Shown here piece after piece: positions 53,869 to 63,103 of a stretch of DNA of 64,000 bases (position 1 is its first letter; every line of letters begins with the position of its first letter). Source of the DNA: Marimonas lutisalis (lineage in GTDB: Bacteria > Pseudomonadota > Alphaproteobacteria > Rhodobacterales > Rhodobacteraceae); contig NZ_SKCI01000001.1 in the NCBI RefSeq assembly GCF_005434965.1, positions 1,634,955 through 1,698,954 of the forward strand, in the 5' to 3' direction. The notes under the pieces are model-generated. The model was given only the letters and a program-made list of their open reading frames with translations, made no database searches and was not told where the DNA came from. Made by a program: the position numbers and the translations under genes.

Positions 53869-54519
53869 TCACGCGTTTCGGCCCTTCACTTCGGACTGCA
53901 TCAGCGCCAAGATCATCTTCGTGGCTTCGCGTGCCTTCTCGCGGTCGAACCCCCCGGGGGACAGATGCAGCCGCTGCCAGTATCCGTCGGTTAGCGTGTC
54001 CATCCATTCGGCCATTTGCCACGCCTCGCCATCGTCATCGCCACCAAGAAGTTGATTCCATAATGCAACCATCATTGTTTGACGCCGGGCATCGAAATCC
54101 TCCGCAACCTCGTCATATTGCGACTGAAAATGCAGCTCACCCCAGAACGCGAACCACAGCGGCAAAACCTCGGGCCCACAGGCGCGGGCGTCGAAATCGG
54201 CCTCGATGATAGCTTCCAGCCGCCTCCGCGGATCGTCACCCGCCTTTTTAAGCGCCTGCATCCAAAGCGTCTCGTAACTTTGATAAAGATCGCGCAGCGT
54301 CTCGGTTAGCAGGCCCCCTTTGGATTTGAAATAGAAGACCGCAACCCCCTGACTCAACCCGGCCTCGTCGGCCACCGTCGCCAGTGTTGTCTTCGCCAAC
54401 CCATGCCGCAGAATCGACCGCCGTGCCGCATCCAGCAACTGCCGTCGTCTGCGATCGGCGTTTTCCTTGCGCTCCTTACGCGGCTTTTGGGTTGTTGTCC
54501 GGCTCACACGTTCCTCCAA
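53869..54519 (-). CDS. TetR-family repressor, probable regulator of the PYROXD2-like operon
   Basis: The 216-residue protein starts at ATG 54519 and is divergent from the operon at 54632. After a basic tail, residues about 25-75 form the DNA-binding domain (RRRQLLDAARRSILRHGLAK, TTLATVADEAGLSQGVAVFY, FKSKGGLLTETL). The C-terminal half (VLPLWFAFWGELHFQSQYDE) resembles BetI_C, as in the other TetR at 47091. The palindrome at 54578 between the divergent genes is the obvious operator. Confidence 0.86.
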   Translation of the reverse strand: MEERVSRTTTQKPRKERKENADRRRRQLLDAARRSILRHGLAKTTLATVADEAGLSQGVAVFYFKSKGGLLTETLRDLYQSYETLWMQALKKAGDDPRRRLEAIIEADFDARACGPEVLPLWFAFWGELHFQSQYDEVAEDFDARRQTMMVALWNQLLGGDDDGEAWQMAEWMDTLTDGYWQRLHLSPGGFDREKAREATKMILALMQSEVKGRNA

Positions 54520-54577
54520 AGTGCCTTCAATACAAGCATTGCCACAGGAATATACCGGTGCAACAGCAAAACATTTG

Positions 54578-54591
54578 TTTGAGCGCTCAAA
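54578..54591. promoter_or_regulatory. Perfect palindromic operator candidate TTTGAGCGCTCAAA
   Basis: This 14-base perfect palindrome extends, after one mismatch each side, to TTT/AAA arms. It lies 59 bases upstream of the TetR start at 54519 and about 40 bases upstream of the ATG at 54632, where a repressor could block both divergent promoters. It differs from the TTGAATG-type sites, which suggests a separate circuit. Confidence 0.65.
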
Positions 54592-54631
54592 AAAACTTTA
54601 CGCCCTTCACTTCGCGCCCTACCCTTTTCGC

Positions 54632-56269
54632 ATGACGCTGAAACCCGACTATGACGTGATCGTCGCCGGCGCCGGCCACAACGGCCTGACCACTGCCGCC
54701 TACCTGGCCCGCGCCGGGCTTCAGGTGCTTGTCGTCGAAAAAAACGACTGGATCGGCGGCGCCGCGGTCAGCCGCGAATTGCACCCGGGATGGACCTATT
54801 CGAACTGCTCCTATGTGTGCTCGCTGCTCCGGCGCGAGATCGTGCGCGATCTCGACCTGCCGAAATACGGGCTTCAGGTCATTCCCTATGAAGGTGGCGC
54901 CAGCTTCACGCGTGACGGCAACTATTTCGCCTACTATTCCGATCATGACGCGCTGCGACGCGAGATGGCACGCTATTCCCCACGCGATGCCGATGCTTAT
55001 CAACGATATTCACAGGCAATCATGCGGCAATGCCGGTTCATTCGGCCGTTTCTCTTGCGCGACGCGCCCGACCCGGCCTCTTTGCGCCCGCGCGATCTGG
55101 GCGAAATGGCATACTTGGTGAAAAAGGCCCACGGACTCGGGGCGCGCGAACTCGGCGAAACTCTCCGCTTCTGGACCATGTCGATCGGAGATTTTCTCAA
55201 CGAGCATTTCGAGAACGACCTGATCAAGGCGCATCTTGCGGGTTCCGGCATCATCGGCACCGGGCTTGGCGTCTATTCCCCCGGCACGGCTTACGTCCTT
55301 CTGCATCACTACATGGGCGATATAGACGGCGGCATTGGCGCCTGGGGCTTTGCGCGCGGCGGTATGGGGGCGATCTCGGCCGCGCTCGCCGCATCGTTTG
55401 AAACGCATGGCGGCACCATCCACACAGGCGCCGGCGTCGCGGAAATCCTGACGCAAAATGGTCGTGTCACTGGCGTCGCGCTGGAAGACGGTAAAGTCTT
55501 CAACGCGCCTGTTGTGGCCTCGAACATGGACATCAAGCGCACCATCCTTCGCCATGTCGACCGCGACGTGCTGCCAGAGGATTATGTCCGCGCGGTCGAT
55601 CGGTTCAAGATTCGCGGTTCTTCGGCCAAGCTCAACATTGCCCTCGACAGCTTGCCGCAATTTCCCGCCGCTCCTGACCATGCAAGCTTCCTGCGCGGCG
55701 ACATGCACACCTCGGAAAGCCTGCCCGAACTGGAACGCGCCTATGATGACTGGAAGATCGGTCGATGGTCGGAAAAACCCTATATCGACATGCTGATCCC
55801 CAGCCAGATCGACCCGACAATGGCACCGCCCGGCAGCCACATGATGACGGTCTTCGTGCAATATGCCCCCTATGACCTTGCGGTGGGTGGCACCCGCTCG
55901 GGTGAAAACTGGGACGAAGCGCAACGCAAGGCAATGGCCGAAACGGTGGTCAACCAGATCGAGATCGCCTGCCCGGACATCCGCAACCACATCCTTCACA
56001 TGGAGGTGCGCTCGCCGGCCGAGCTTGAGCGCGAGGTCGGTCTGACCGAAGGCAATATCTTCCAGGGTGAACTGACCTTCGACCAGCTCTTTTTCAACCG
56101 CCCGATCCCCGGCTATTCCGATTACAGCACGCCGCTAAAGGGGCTTTATATCTGCGGATCCTCTGCGCATCCCGGCGGCGGCGTCATGGGCGCGCCGGGG
56201 GCCAATGCCGCGCGCAACATCCTGCGCCGCGAAACCCGGGCAGGACGGATGAAGGGATACGCGGCATGA
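54632..56269 (+). CDS. PYROXD2-like FAD-dependent oxidoreductase 1
   Basis: The start at ATG 54632 (MTLKPDYDVIVAGAGHNGLT) is chosen because the FAD motif follows at once; upstream open sequence has no homology and contains the operator. The 545-residue protein has the dinucleotide motif GAGHNGLTTAAYLARAG and VVEKNDWIGGAAVSRELHPG. The C-terminal signature SSAHPGGGVMGAPGANAARN closes it. This is the phytoene-desaturase-like PYROXD2 group, whose substrates are mostly unknown. No clear ribosome-binding site precedes the start. Its stop overlaps the next gene (ATGA). Confidence 0.82.
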   Translation: MTLKPDYDVIVAGAGHNGLTTAAYLARAGLQVLVVEKNDWIGGAAVSRELHPGWTYSNCSYVCSLLRREIVRDLDLPKYGLQVIPYEGGASFTRDGNYFAYYSDHDALRREMARYSPRDADAYQRYSQAIMRQCRFIRPFLLRDAPDPASLRPRDLGEMAYLVKKAHGLGARELGETLRFWTMSIGDFLNEHFENDLIKAHLAGSGIIGTGLGVYSPGTAYVLLHHYMGDIDGGIGAWGFARGGMGAISAALAASFETHGGTIHTGAGVAEILTQNGRVTGVALEDGKVFNAPVVASNMDIKRTILRHVDRDVLPEDYVRAVDRFKIRGSSAKLNIALDSLPQFPAAPDHASFLRGDMHTSESLPELERAYDDWKIGRWSEKPYIDMLIPSQIDPTMAPPGSHMMTVFVQYAPYDLAVGGTRSGENWDEAQRKAMAETVVNQIEIACPDIRNHILHMEVRSPAELEREVGLTEGNIFQGELTFDQLFFNRPIPGYSDYSTPLKGLYICGSSAHPGGGVMGAPGANAARNILRRETRAGRMKGYAA

Positions 56270-57795
56270 GCCAGTTCGACACCATAGTGATCGGTGCGGG
56301 CGTGAACGGCCTCGTGGCGGGCGCGGTTCTGGCCCGGCGCGGAAAATCCGTTTGCATCCTTGAACAGGGCGATACCGTCGGCGGCATGGCCGGCCTGACT
56401 TCCAGCGACGGCCCCGCTCTGGCGCATCTCATCTACAACCTCAACTCACGCGTTCGCCGCGACATTGGCTTGGGGGGAAAAGACTGGCCTTTCAAAAGCA
56501 AAGCGCTCCCCACAGTATCCCTGTCCGAGGATGGCAAACACGTTGTTGTCGATGGCGCCGCGGTCCGCTTTGCCGATGGCTCGGACCACCCCCAGGCCAC
56601 AGCCTGTAGCGATCTCATTCGGCGCCTCACGCGCTATGGCGACCTACTTCGGCAATTGGCCGAAGCGCCGCCCCCAGGTGGCGACAGCCCAGTGTCGCGC
56701 GCGGGCCTCAAACAACTCTGGTGGCTTGGCCGGTTCGGGCTCGGCGTGAAGCGGCTGGGAAAATCCGAGATGCGCGCCTTCCTGCAGGTGCTCTTGTCAA
56801 ATGCCTATGACTTCATCCTCGATGAACTTCCAGACGGGCGCCTCTCCGGCATCCTCGCAGCCGATGCAGTGCGCGGCGCGGCGACGGGTCCGCGCTCACC
56901 TGGCACGGTGTTCAGCCTTATCTACCGCATGGGCCATGGCGGCGACGTCACCCTGCCACAGGGTGGAACCGCCGCCGTCATGGAAACACTCTCGAACGCT
57001 GCGAAACAGGCCGGATGCACATTGAAAACCGGCGCCCCGGTGGTCCGTATCCTGACCGACAACGACCATGTCACCGGCATCGAAACCGCATCCGGTGATC
57101 GTGTCTACGCCAAGCAAGTGCTCAGCTCGGTCGCTCCATTGCCGACCGCGCGCCTGGCCGGGCTTCATCACTTCGACATTGAAGCCACCCGTCGCATCCG
57201 CAATATCCGCGCCCGCGGCACGACCGCCAAGGTCAATCTGCGGCTTTCGCGGGCACCAGTCATTCCCGGCCTGCCGGGAAACCTGCTAGGCGCCCGGCTT
57301 CTCTTCGCCCCTTCCGCCGATTACGTGGAACAGGCTTTCAATCCCGCGAAATACGGTGACATGTCCAGCGCCCCGGTTATCGAGGCGGTACTCCCCGCGC
57401 CACAGATGGACCGCCCGTGGCTCTCGACGATCGTGCAATACGCACCTTCCGACCTGTCAGGCGGCTGGACAGACGCCGCCCGAGAGGAACTTCTTCAAAC
57501 CACGCTCGCCACACTGGCGCGCATATCCCCGACACTACCTGAACTCGTGGAAGAAGCGCAGGTCATAACTCCCGACCTCATCGAACAGGCCACCGGCGCA
57601 CCAGGCGGCCATTGGCACCATGCCGAAATGAGCCTCGATCAGCTTCTGACGATCCGCCCCGCCAACCTTCTGGGTCGCTATGCGATAGGGCCGAAAGGTC
57701 TCTTTCTGTGCGGCGCGGCCACCCATCCCGGCGGCGACATCATGGGCCTTTCCGGGCGCAACGCCGCGCTCATGGCCCTGGAGAAGACGGGATGA
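56266..57795 (+). CDS. PYROXD2-like FAD-dependent oxidoreductase 2
   Basis: The 509-residue protein starts at ATG 56266 inside the preceding stop and its own stop overlaps the GcvT-like gene (ATGA), so three proteins are translationally coupled. The FAD motif is GAGVNGLVAGAVLARRG with LEQGDTVGGMAGL. The C-terminal signature is GAATHPGGDIMGLSGRNAAL. It is a diverged paralogue of the preceding protein, about 35 residues shorter. The two may form a heteromer or act on successive intermediates; that is inference. Confidence 0.82.
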   Translation: MSQFDTIVIGAGVNGLVAGAVLARRGKSVCILEQGDTVGGMAGLTSSDGPALAHLIYNLNSRVRRDIGLGGKDWPFKSKALPTVSLSEDGKHVVVDGAAVRFADGSDHPQATACSDLIRRLTRYGDLLRQLAEAPPPGGDSPVSRAGLKQLWWLGRFGLGVKRLGKSEMRAFLQVLLSNAYDFILDELPDGRLSGILAADAVRGAATGPRSPGTVFSLIYRMGHGGDVTLPQGGTAAVMETLSNAAKQAGCTLKTGAPVVRILTDNDHVTGIETASGDRVYAKQVLSSVAPLPTARLAGLHHFDIEATRRIRNIRARGTTAKVNLRLSRAPVIPGLPGNLLGARLLFAPSADYVEQAFNPAKYGDMSSAPVIEAVLPAPQMDRPWLSTIVQYAPSDLSGGWTDAAREELLQTTLATLARISPTLPELVEEAQVITPDLIEQATGAPGGHWHHAEMSLDQLLTIRPANLLGRYAIGPKGLFLCGAATHPGGDIMGLSGRNAALMALEKTG

Positions 57796-58970
57796 CCATT
57801 TCCCCCGACCTCACTCTCGGCCTTGTCCTCGGCCCGGTCCATGACCGTCTCGAAGCGCTAAGCCGCACCCGTAACTGGTATGGCTGGGCGGGCTACGCGG
57901 CGCCCGCGTCGGTCGAAAGCGTCGAGTTCGAATATTTCGCCCTGCGCAACCAGGCCTCTCTCTTCGATATCTCGCCAATGCACAAGTACCGCCTGCGCGG
58001 GCGGCAGGCGGAGGCGGTTCTGAACCGCTTGGTAACACGCGATGCTTCCAAACTGCGTCCGGGCCGTGTCGGCTATGCAGTCTGGTGCGACGAGGAAGGC
58101 ATGGTCATCGATGACGGCACCCTCTTCCGCCTGGCCGATGACGATTGGCGGCTCTGCTGTCAGGAACCGATGCTCGACTGGCTGGCGGAGGCAGCCTGGG
58201 GCTTCGATGTCGAAATCGCAGACGAAAGCTACAGCTTGGCCGGCCTTGCCCTTCAAGGCCCAACCTCCTTTGCCATTCTCGACGCCGCCGGGCTGGATGT
58301 CGCCCATCTGAAATCCTTTGACCATGCCGCGGCTGAACCCGATCTTATGATCTCGCGTACCGGATTCACCGGGGATCTTGGATATGAACTCTGGATGCCC
58401 TGGGACGACGCCACTGCGGTCTGGGACCGTATCTGGACCGCTGGAGCGCATCTCGGCCTTAGGGCCATCGGCTACGAGGCGGTTAACATCGCCCGGATAG
58501 AGGCCGGGTTTCTGACGGCAGGGGTCGATTTCCAACCAGTCCAAGCGACGGAGCGGCTGAACCGTGGCCTCACCCCCTTTGAATTGGGCCTCGGCCACAT
58601 GGTCGATTTCTCGAAGGGCCATTTCAATGGCCGCCGTGCGCTTCTTTCTGCCAGGGAGGCCCCGCGCAGTCTGTTGATGCGTGTCGATGTCGAAGGCTTC
58701 AAACCAGCGCAGGGCGCTCTGGTCTATCATCGCAAGCGGCGCGAGGTCGGGCATATCACGTCTGGCATCTGGTCGCCCACCGCGAAACGCAACATCGCGC
58801 TGGCCCATGTCGCCACGCCCTACGCAACCCGGTCCCCAACCCAGTTGTGGGCCGAGGTCTATACCCAGGAAGAGGGCCGGTGGGAAGCCCGCATGGCGCG
58901 GCTGACCCCCGTAGAGGGCGCCTTCTTCGCCCCACCGCGCGCCCGCGCCACTCCCCCGGCTCGCAGATAG
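57792..58970 (+). CDS. GcvT-like tetrahydrofolate-dependent aminomethyltransferase
   Basis: The start at ATG 57792 overlaps the upstream stop. The 392-residue protein shows GcvT-fold features: [20 protein letters not shown] near the N-terminus, [20 protein letters not shown], then [15 protein letters not shown] (GcvT YTGExGxE-type region). The C-terminal GcvT_C domain contains [20 protein letters not shown]. Such proteins accept a one-carbon unit from a demethylation onto tetrahydrofolate. Together with two flavoproteins it points to an N- (or S-) methylated substrate for this operon. It is not a glycine-cleavage locus, since gcvH and gcvP are absent. Confidence 0.83.
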   Translation: MTISPDLTLGLVLGPVHDRLEALSRTRNWYGWAGYAAPASVESVEFEYFALRNQASLFDISPMHKYRLRGRQAEAVLNRLVTRDASKLRPGRVGYAVWCDEEGMVIDDGTLFRLADDDWRLCCQEPMLDWLAEAAWGFDVEIADESYSLAGLALQGPTSFAILDAAGLDVAHLKSFDHAAAEPDLMISRTGFTGDLGYELWMPWDDATAVWDRIWTAGAHLGLRAIGYEAVNIARIEAGFLTAGVDFQPVQATERLNRGLTPFELGLGHMVDFSKGHFNGRRALLSAREAPRSLLMRVDVEGFKPAQGALVYHRKRREVGHITSGIWSPTAKRNIALAHVATPYATRSPTQLWAEVYTQEEGRWEARMARLTPVEGAFFAPPRARATPPARR

Positions 58971-58983
58971 CAAAGGATACGAG

Positions 58984-60354
58984 ATGAGCACGCTCCCCAA
59001 CGCACCCAGTCCCGAGGCCCTAACTGAGTGGGACCGCGATCATCACCTGCACCCCTGGGCCGGGACCGAGGGCTTCGGAACCGACGAATACATGCGCGTC
59101 AACACCGCCGACGGGATTTATGTCTGGGACGGAGACGGCAAGAAATATATCGACGGGCCCGGCGGCATGTGGTGCGTCCAGATCGGCTATGGCCGTCAGG
59201 ACATGGCCGATGCCATCGCCAAGCAGGTGATGGAGATGCCCTATGCCTCGCCCTGGTCCTTCACTTCGGAGCCCGCCGCCGTGTTGGCCCGGATGATTGC
59301 CGAACGCGCTCCGGGCGATCTCAACACCGTGCACTTCACCACCGGCGGTTCCACCGCCGTCGACACCGCCTTGCGTACTGCCCTCTTTCTCAACGAACGC
59401 CTCGGCCGGCCCGAGAAAAAACTGATCCTCTCGCGCGAAAAAGCCTATCATGGTTCGACCTATCTCGCGGCCTCTGTCACCGGCAAGGAACGCTTCGAAA
59501 CCAGCTTCGACAAAGCCGATTCCCTGGTTCACTTTCTGCCGGACGTGAACCCTTATCACCGTCCCGAGGGTATGAGCATTGAGGCTTGGTGCGATGCCAA
59601 GGTCGCCGATCTGGAAAATGCCATCTCGGTCTTTGGCGCCGATCGCATCGCGGCATTCATCGCCGAACCGATCCTTTGCTCAGGCGGCGTCATCATCCCG
59701 CCCGAAGGCTACCATCAGCGCACCTTCGAAATCTGCCGCAAGCACGACATTCTCTATATCTCGGATGAGGTCGTTACCGGCTTCGGCCGCCTTGGCCACT
59801 GGTTCGCGTCGCAAGACGTTTTCGGGATCAAGCCCGATATGATCACCTGCGCCAAGGGGCTGACCTCGGGCTACCTGCCTCTCGGGGCCTGCATCCTGTC
59901 TGACGAAGTGATCGAACGCTTGTCAGATGCCGAAGGCGAAGACGTATTCTACAACGGCTATACCTATTCCGGCCACCCGGTCAGCTGTGCCGCAGCAATC
60001 AAGAATATCGAAATCATGGAAAGCGAAAATATCCTCAGCCATGTACGCCGCGTCACCCCACATTTCCAATCGCGCCTGAAGTCAATTCAGGAAAAATTCG
60101 AAATCGTCGGCGAGACCCGCGGCATGGGCCTCTTGGGTTGCGTCGAATGCCGCCCGGCTTTGGATGAAAAATCCTACGAAGCCTATTCCCGTTTCGGGCA
60201 GAAACTCGATGACGCCTGCGAAGCCCGCGGCCTTCTCCTGCGCCCCTTCGGCAATATGGCAGTGTTTTCGCCGCCGCTGATCATGAGCGAAAAGCAGATC
60301 GACGACATGTTCGACATCATGGAGGCCGGGCTCGAAGAGCTCAGTGCCGAATAA
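58984..60354 (+). CDS. Class III (omega) aminotransferase, PLP-dependent
   Basis: The 456-residue protein starts at ATG 58984 with AAAGGA six bases upstream. It begins with the omega-transaminase pattern [11 protein letters not shown] and continues [20 protein letters not shown]. The PLP-binding region has [12 protein letters not shown] (Asp) and [15 protein letters not shown], with the Schiff-base lysine in CAKG. These are close to diamine/polyamine and beta-alanine:pyruvate transaminases. It should remove a terminal amino group from the compound processed by the two flavoproteins and the GcvT-like protein. Confidence 0.88.
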   Translation: MSTLPNAPSPEALTEWDRDHHLHPWAGTEGFGTDEYMRVNTADGIYVWDGDGKKYIDGPGGMWCVQIGYGRQDMADAIAKQVMEMPYASPWSFTSEPAAVLARMIAERAPGDLNTVHFTTGGSTAVDTALRTALFLNERLGRPEKKLILSREKAYHGSTYLAASVTGKERFETSFDKADSLVHFLPDVNPYHRPEGMSIEAWCDAKVADLENAISVFGADRIAAFIAEPILCSGGVIIPPEGYHQRTFEICRKHDILYISDEVVTGFGRLGHWFASQDVFGIKPDMITCAKGLTSGYLPLGACILSDEVIERLSDAEGEDVFYNGYTYSGHPVSCAAAIKNIEIMESENILSHVRRVTPHFQSRLKSIQEKFEIVGETRGMGLLGCVECRPALDEKSYEAYSRFGQKLDDACEARGLLLRPFGNMAVFSPPLIMSEKQIDDMFDIMEAGLEELSAE

Positions 60355-61147
60355 AATGGTTGAGATCAAGCGCCTCCCGAACGATGCAGCCCCGGTGGCC
60401 CAAACGCTTTTGTCCGACGGGGCGGTTATCGTCGAAAATGTTGCTACCGAAACGCTGCTTGATCAGGTCCTAGCCGACTTTCGCAAGCCTTTCGATGAAC
60501 AGGGATTGAAATTTGCAAACGATTTCAACGGCTACAAGACACGGCGCCTAGGCGGCATTCTCGCCCTCTCCCGTGCTGCCGCGGATATCCTGGCCCATCC
60601 GCTGGTGCTTGGCGTGGCCGACCGGGTGTTGAAACGGCACTGCACCAATTACCGCATCGGCTCGTCCACGGCGATCGAGATAATGCCGGGCGAAGGCGAT
60701 CAGGTGCTTCATCGCGACGATGATTTCTACCCGATCCGCATCCCCGGCGTCGAGTTCCAGATTTCAGCCATGTGGGCTCTTACCGATTTCACGCTGGAAA
60801 ACGGCGCAACCCGGGTTGTCCCCTTTTCAAAGGATTTGCGCCCCATCGATGGCATTGGCGACGACGAGATTGTTCAGGCGGCAATGCCGCGAGGTTCGGT
60901 ATTGTTCTACCTCGGCGGCGCCGTACATGCCGGCGGGCAGAACCGCTCGGACAGCCCTCGCACCGGACTTATCACCACCTATTCTCTGGGCTGGCTCCGG
61001 CAAGAAGAGAACCACTATCTCACCATCCCGCGTGAGGTGGCTGACAGCTATCCCGAGCCAATCCGGCGCCTGATGGGCTACCAATCGCACGGCCCCTATC
61101 TCGGGGTCTGGCCCGGTGACCCGGACGGCCATTGGTACGACGCCTGA
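60344..61147 (+). CDS. PhyH-family Fe(II)/2-oxoglutarate dioxygenase
   Basis: Two starts are possible: GTG 60344, which overlaps the aminotransferase end and has GAAGAG before it, or ATG 60356. The protein of about 265 residues has the iron ligands H-x-D in [12 protein letters not shown] and the distal His in [20 protein letters not shown], whose Arg should bind 2-oxoglutarate. [20 protein letters not shown] is typical of the phytanoyl-CoA dioxygenase group, which includes ectoine hydroxylase. It is the last gene of the operon and would hydroxylate the substrate or a product. Confidence 0.85.
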   Translation: MPNKMVEIKRLPNDAAPVAQTLLSDGAVIVENVATETLLDQVLADFRKPFDEQGLKFANDFNGYKTRRLGGILALSRAAADILAHPLVLGVADRVLKRHCTNYRIGSSTAIEIMPGEGDQVLHRDDDFYPIRIPGVEFQISAMWALTDFTLENGATRVVPFSKDLRPIDGIGDDEIVQAAMPRGSVLFYLGGAVHAGGQNRSDSPRTGLITTYSLGWLRQEENHYLTIPREVADSYPEPIRRLMGYQSHGPYLGVWPGDPDGHWYDA

Positions 61148-61166
61148 GATCGTCCCGCCTAGCAGA

Positions 61167-61946
61167 TCACACCGGTCTGCGACCTCGGATGTGATGCGGA
61201 CAATGCTCGCCACTTTCCAAAACGCCAACCAGCTTGGTCCAGGTATTGATCTGCGCTGCGATGAACTCCTCGCCATAGCGCGCCTCAAGCCCCGGCCGAC
61301 GCTCACCGACCAGCCATGCCAGTTCCTCCGCTGCAACCTCGCGATACCACGGGTTACGGTCCACCAGTTCGACATCGACGAACCCCGCGGCTTCCATCGC
61401 TTTGGCATAGGTGGCCGGCGACGACATGGCAAAATCCAGGTCTTCGGCCTTGATGTATTCGGTCATCTGCGCACTCGGCGCCCCGTCATGCGAGATGAGC
61501 CAGTCGGAGGCCGCAAACCACCCGTTCGGCTTCAGAACACGGAAAGATTCTGCGGCCATCGCAGCCTTGTCAGGGATGTGGATGATGGAATCCTTCGAGA
61601 ACACGATATCAAAGGTTTGGTCCGGAAACGGAAATGGTCCCGGCTCGACTTTCACGATGCTGATCTTGTCGGTCAGGCCCGCGTCATCCACACGTCGCCG
61701 CGCCGCGTCGCAAACCGGGTCTTCTACATCGATCCCGGTCACATGTGCGGCTCCGTATTCACCAGCAAGAAGAACCGCACAGGCGCCCGAGCCAGAGCCG
61801 ATATCCATCACGTGCTTGCCCGCCACGTCGACCCCTCGCAACACCCGCGCCACTTCGTCCGCACCTCCGGGAGAAAGAAAACCCTCGCCCCACATTTCCT
61901 CGAGAAAGTCGATATGAAGATTGTCGTAAAGGATGTCGTCGGTCAT
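61167..61946 (-). CDS. SAM-dependent methyltransferase, phosphoethanolamine N-methyltransferase-like
   Basis: The 259-residue protein starts at ATG 61946. It resembles plant/Plasmodium-type phosphoethanolamine N-methyltransferases: FLEEMWGEGFLSPGGADEVA, motif I HVMDIGSGSGACAVLL, then GIDVEDPVCDAA, FDIVFSKDSIIHIPDKAAMA and VLKPNGWFAASDW. It could make phosphocholine or methylate another amine. An operator-like repeat lies 15 bases upstream of its start, tying it to the methylated-amine genes. A catabolic methyl-acceptor role is an alternative. It is convergent with the PhyH gene. Confidence 0.78.
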   Translation of the reverse strand: MTDDILYDNLHIDFLEEMWGEGFLSPGGADEVARVLRGVDVAGKHVMDIGSGSGACAVLLAGEYGAAHVTGIDVEDPVCDAARRRVDDAGLTDKISIVKVEPGPFPFPDQTFDIVFSKDSIIHIPDKAAMAAESFRVLKPNGWFAASDWLISHDGAPSAQMTEYIKAEDLDFAMSSPATYAKAMEAAGFVDVELVDRNPWYREVAAEELAWLVGERRPGLEARYGEEFIAAQINTWTKLVGVLESGEHCPHHIRGRRPV

Positions 61947-61960
61947 CTTCGCTTCCAGTC

Positions 61961-61978
61961 ATTGAATGTCCGTTCAAT
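61961..61978. promoter_or_regulatory. Operator-like inverted repeat, site 3 (BetI-type pattern)
   Basis: ATTGAATGTCCGTTCAAT has arms ATTGAA/TTCAAT and matches site 1 (44679) at 14 of 18 positions. It lies between the divergent methyltransferase (61946) and DMT-transporter (62128) genes and is close enough to affect both. Confidence 0.68.
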
Positions 61979-62127
61979 TCCAGTGAGCCCTGAAACTCGC
62001 CGCACCTCAAGACTTTCCGACATTTTCTTGGGCGAAACCCGATCCTTTCGACCCGTCAAGCGCTCAGAGACGGGAAATGAGGCAATTGAGAACCCAGCGC
62101 GCGCTTGCGATCTTTCCGGAGGCGAAC

Positions 62128-63027
62128 TTGAACGTCCCGAATGAAAGAGCCCTTCAATTCGTTCTTCTGATCATCGTCGGCGCGACTTGGGGAATGACAA
62201 ACCCACTGGCGAAAATTTCCGTTTCGACTGGGTACAGCCCCCTCGGCATCATGTTCTGGCAGTTGGTGATCGTCATCTCTTTCGCGGGATTTGTCCTAGT
62301 CATGCGCGGACACAGGCTTCCGCTACATAGAAAAGCGCTGGTTCTTTATGCTGTGATCGCCCTGACCGGCACGCTAATCCCTGATTTCCTGCTCTACACA
62401 TCGGCCGCACATATTCCGGCCGGAATCCTGTCGATCATCATGGCGGTCTCACCCATGATCGCCCTCCCCATGGCGCTGCTCATCGGGATCGAAAGGTTCG
62501 ACATGCGGCGCACCATCGGTACCGTTCTCGGGCTCGGCGCCGTTGTCCTGATGGTGGGGCCAAAGGACGGGCTGGCAGGTCCCACCGAAACGGTCTTTGC
62601 CCTTGTCGCGCTATGCTCGGCTGCCTTCTATGCGGTGCAGGGCAATTTCATCATTTGGTATAGCCAGACCGACATCGGCCCGATGCGCATGCTGGTCGGC
62701 TCCTCGGCCTTGGGCCTGCTGGTTATCACGCCCTTTGTTGTTGCGACCGACCAGTTCATCGATCCACGCGGCATCTGGACAAGCGTCGAATGGGCGATCG
62801 TCGGGACCGGCGGCCTGCACGCACTTGCATATGCCGGCTATCTCGCGCTTATCGCGCAGTCCGGACCGGTGTTTGCATCCCAGGTGGCGTATGTTGTCAC
62901 AGCCACAGGTATGCTCTGGTCAATTCTCTTGCTGTCCGAGGGATATTCGAATTGGGTCTGGCTATCCTTCGTTCTCGTCATGATTGCAATCAGACTTGTC
63001 CAGCCTCGGCGGACACGCCCCCTCTAA
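62128..63027 (+). CDS. EamA/DMT-family transporter
   Basis: The start is set at TTG 62128, because a GGAGG (62118-62122) lies five bases before it; the ATG at 62077 lacks a spaced ribosome-binding site and adds a hydrophilic leader. The 299-residue protein begins NVPNERALQFVLLIIVGATW followed by GMTNPLAK and has about ten membrane helices in two EamA halves. Members export amino acids, amines or metabolites. The shared upstream region with the methyltransferase and operator site 3 suggests export of a methylated-amine-related compound. Confidence 0.85.
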   Translation: MNVPNERALQFVLLIIVGATWGMTNPLAKISVSTGYSPLGIMFWQLVIVISFAGFVLVMRGHRLPLHRKALVLYAVIALTGTLIPDFLLYTSAAHIPAGILSIIMAVSPMIALPMALLIGIERFDMRRTIGTVLGLGAVVLMVGPKDGLAGPTETVFALVALCSAAFYAVQGNFIIWYSQTDIGPMRMLVGSSALGLLVITPFVVATDQFIDPRGIWTSVEWAIVGTGGLHALAYAGYLALIAQSGPVFASQVAYVVTATGMLWSILLLSEGYSNWVWLSFVLVMIAIRLVQPRRTRPL

Positions 63028-63068
63028 GAGGCAGAACCTAGTTTCACATGTCGAGGGCGCCGACGCGC

Positions 63069-63094
63069 GCAGCGAACGGCAGCTTCGAGCCCAG
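63069..63094. repeat. Short dispersed repeat, copy A
   Basis: A 26-base segment beginning GCAGCGAACGGCAGCTTCGA recurs at 63802-63827 with three mismatches. It lies just after the DMT-transporter gene and before the end of the DsrE-like gene. Roseobacter-type intergenic repeats of this look are familiar to me, but their role is unknown. Confidence 0.5.
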
Positions 63095-63103
63095 CAGACT
63101 ATT

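Noticed and set aside
55010-55999. Minus-strand frame of 329 codons
   Set aside because: It is antisense to the PYROXD2-like gene, whose FAD motifs and C-terminal signature are unambiguous.
57792-58970. Assignment of the GcvT-like gene as DMSP demethylase DmdA or as glycine-cleavage GcvT
   Set aside because: The N-terminal pattern differs from what I recall of DmdA, and gcvH/gcvP are absent; only a general THF-dependent methyl/aminomethyl transfer role is supported.
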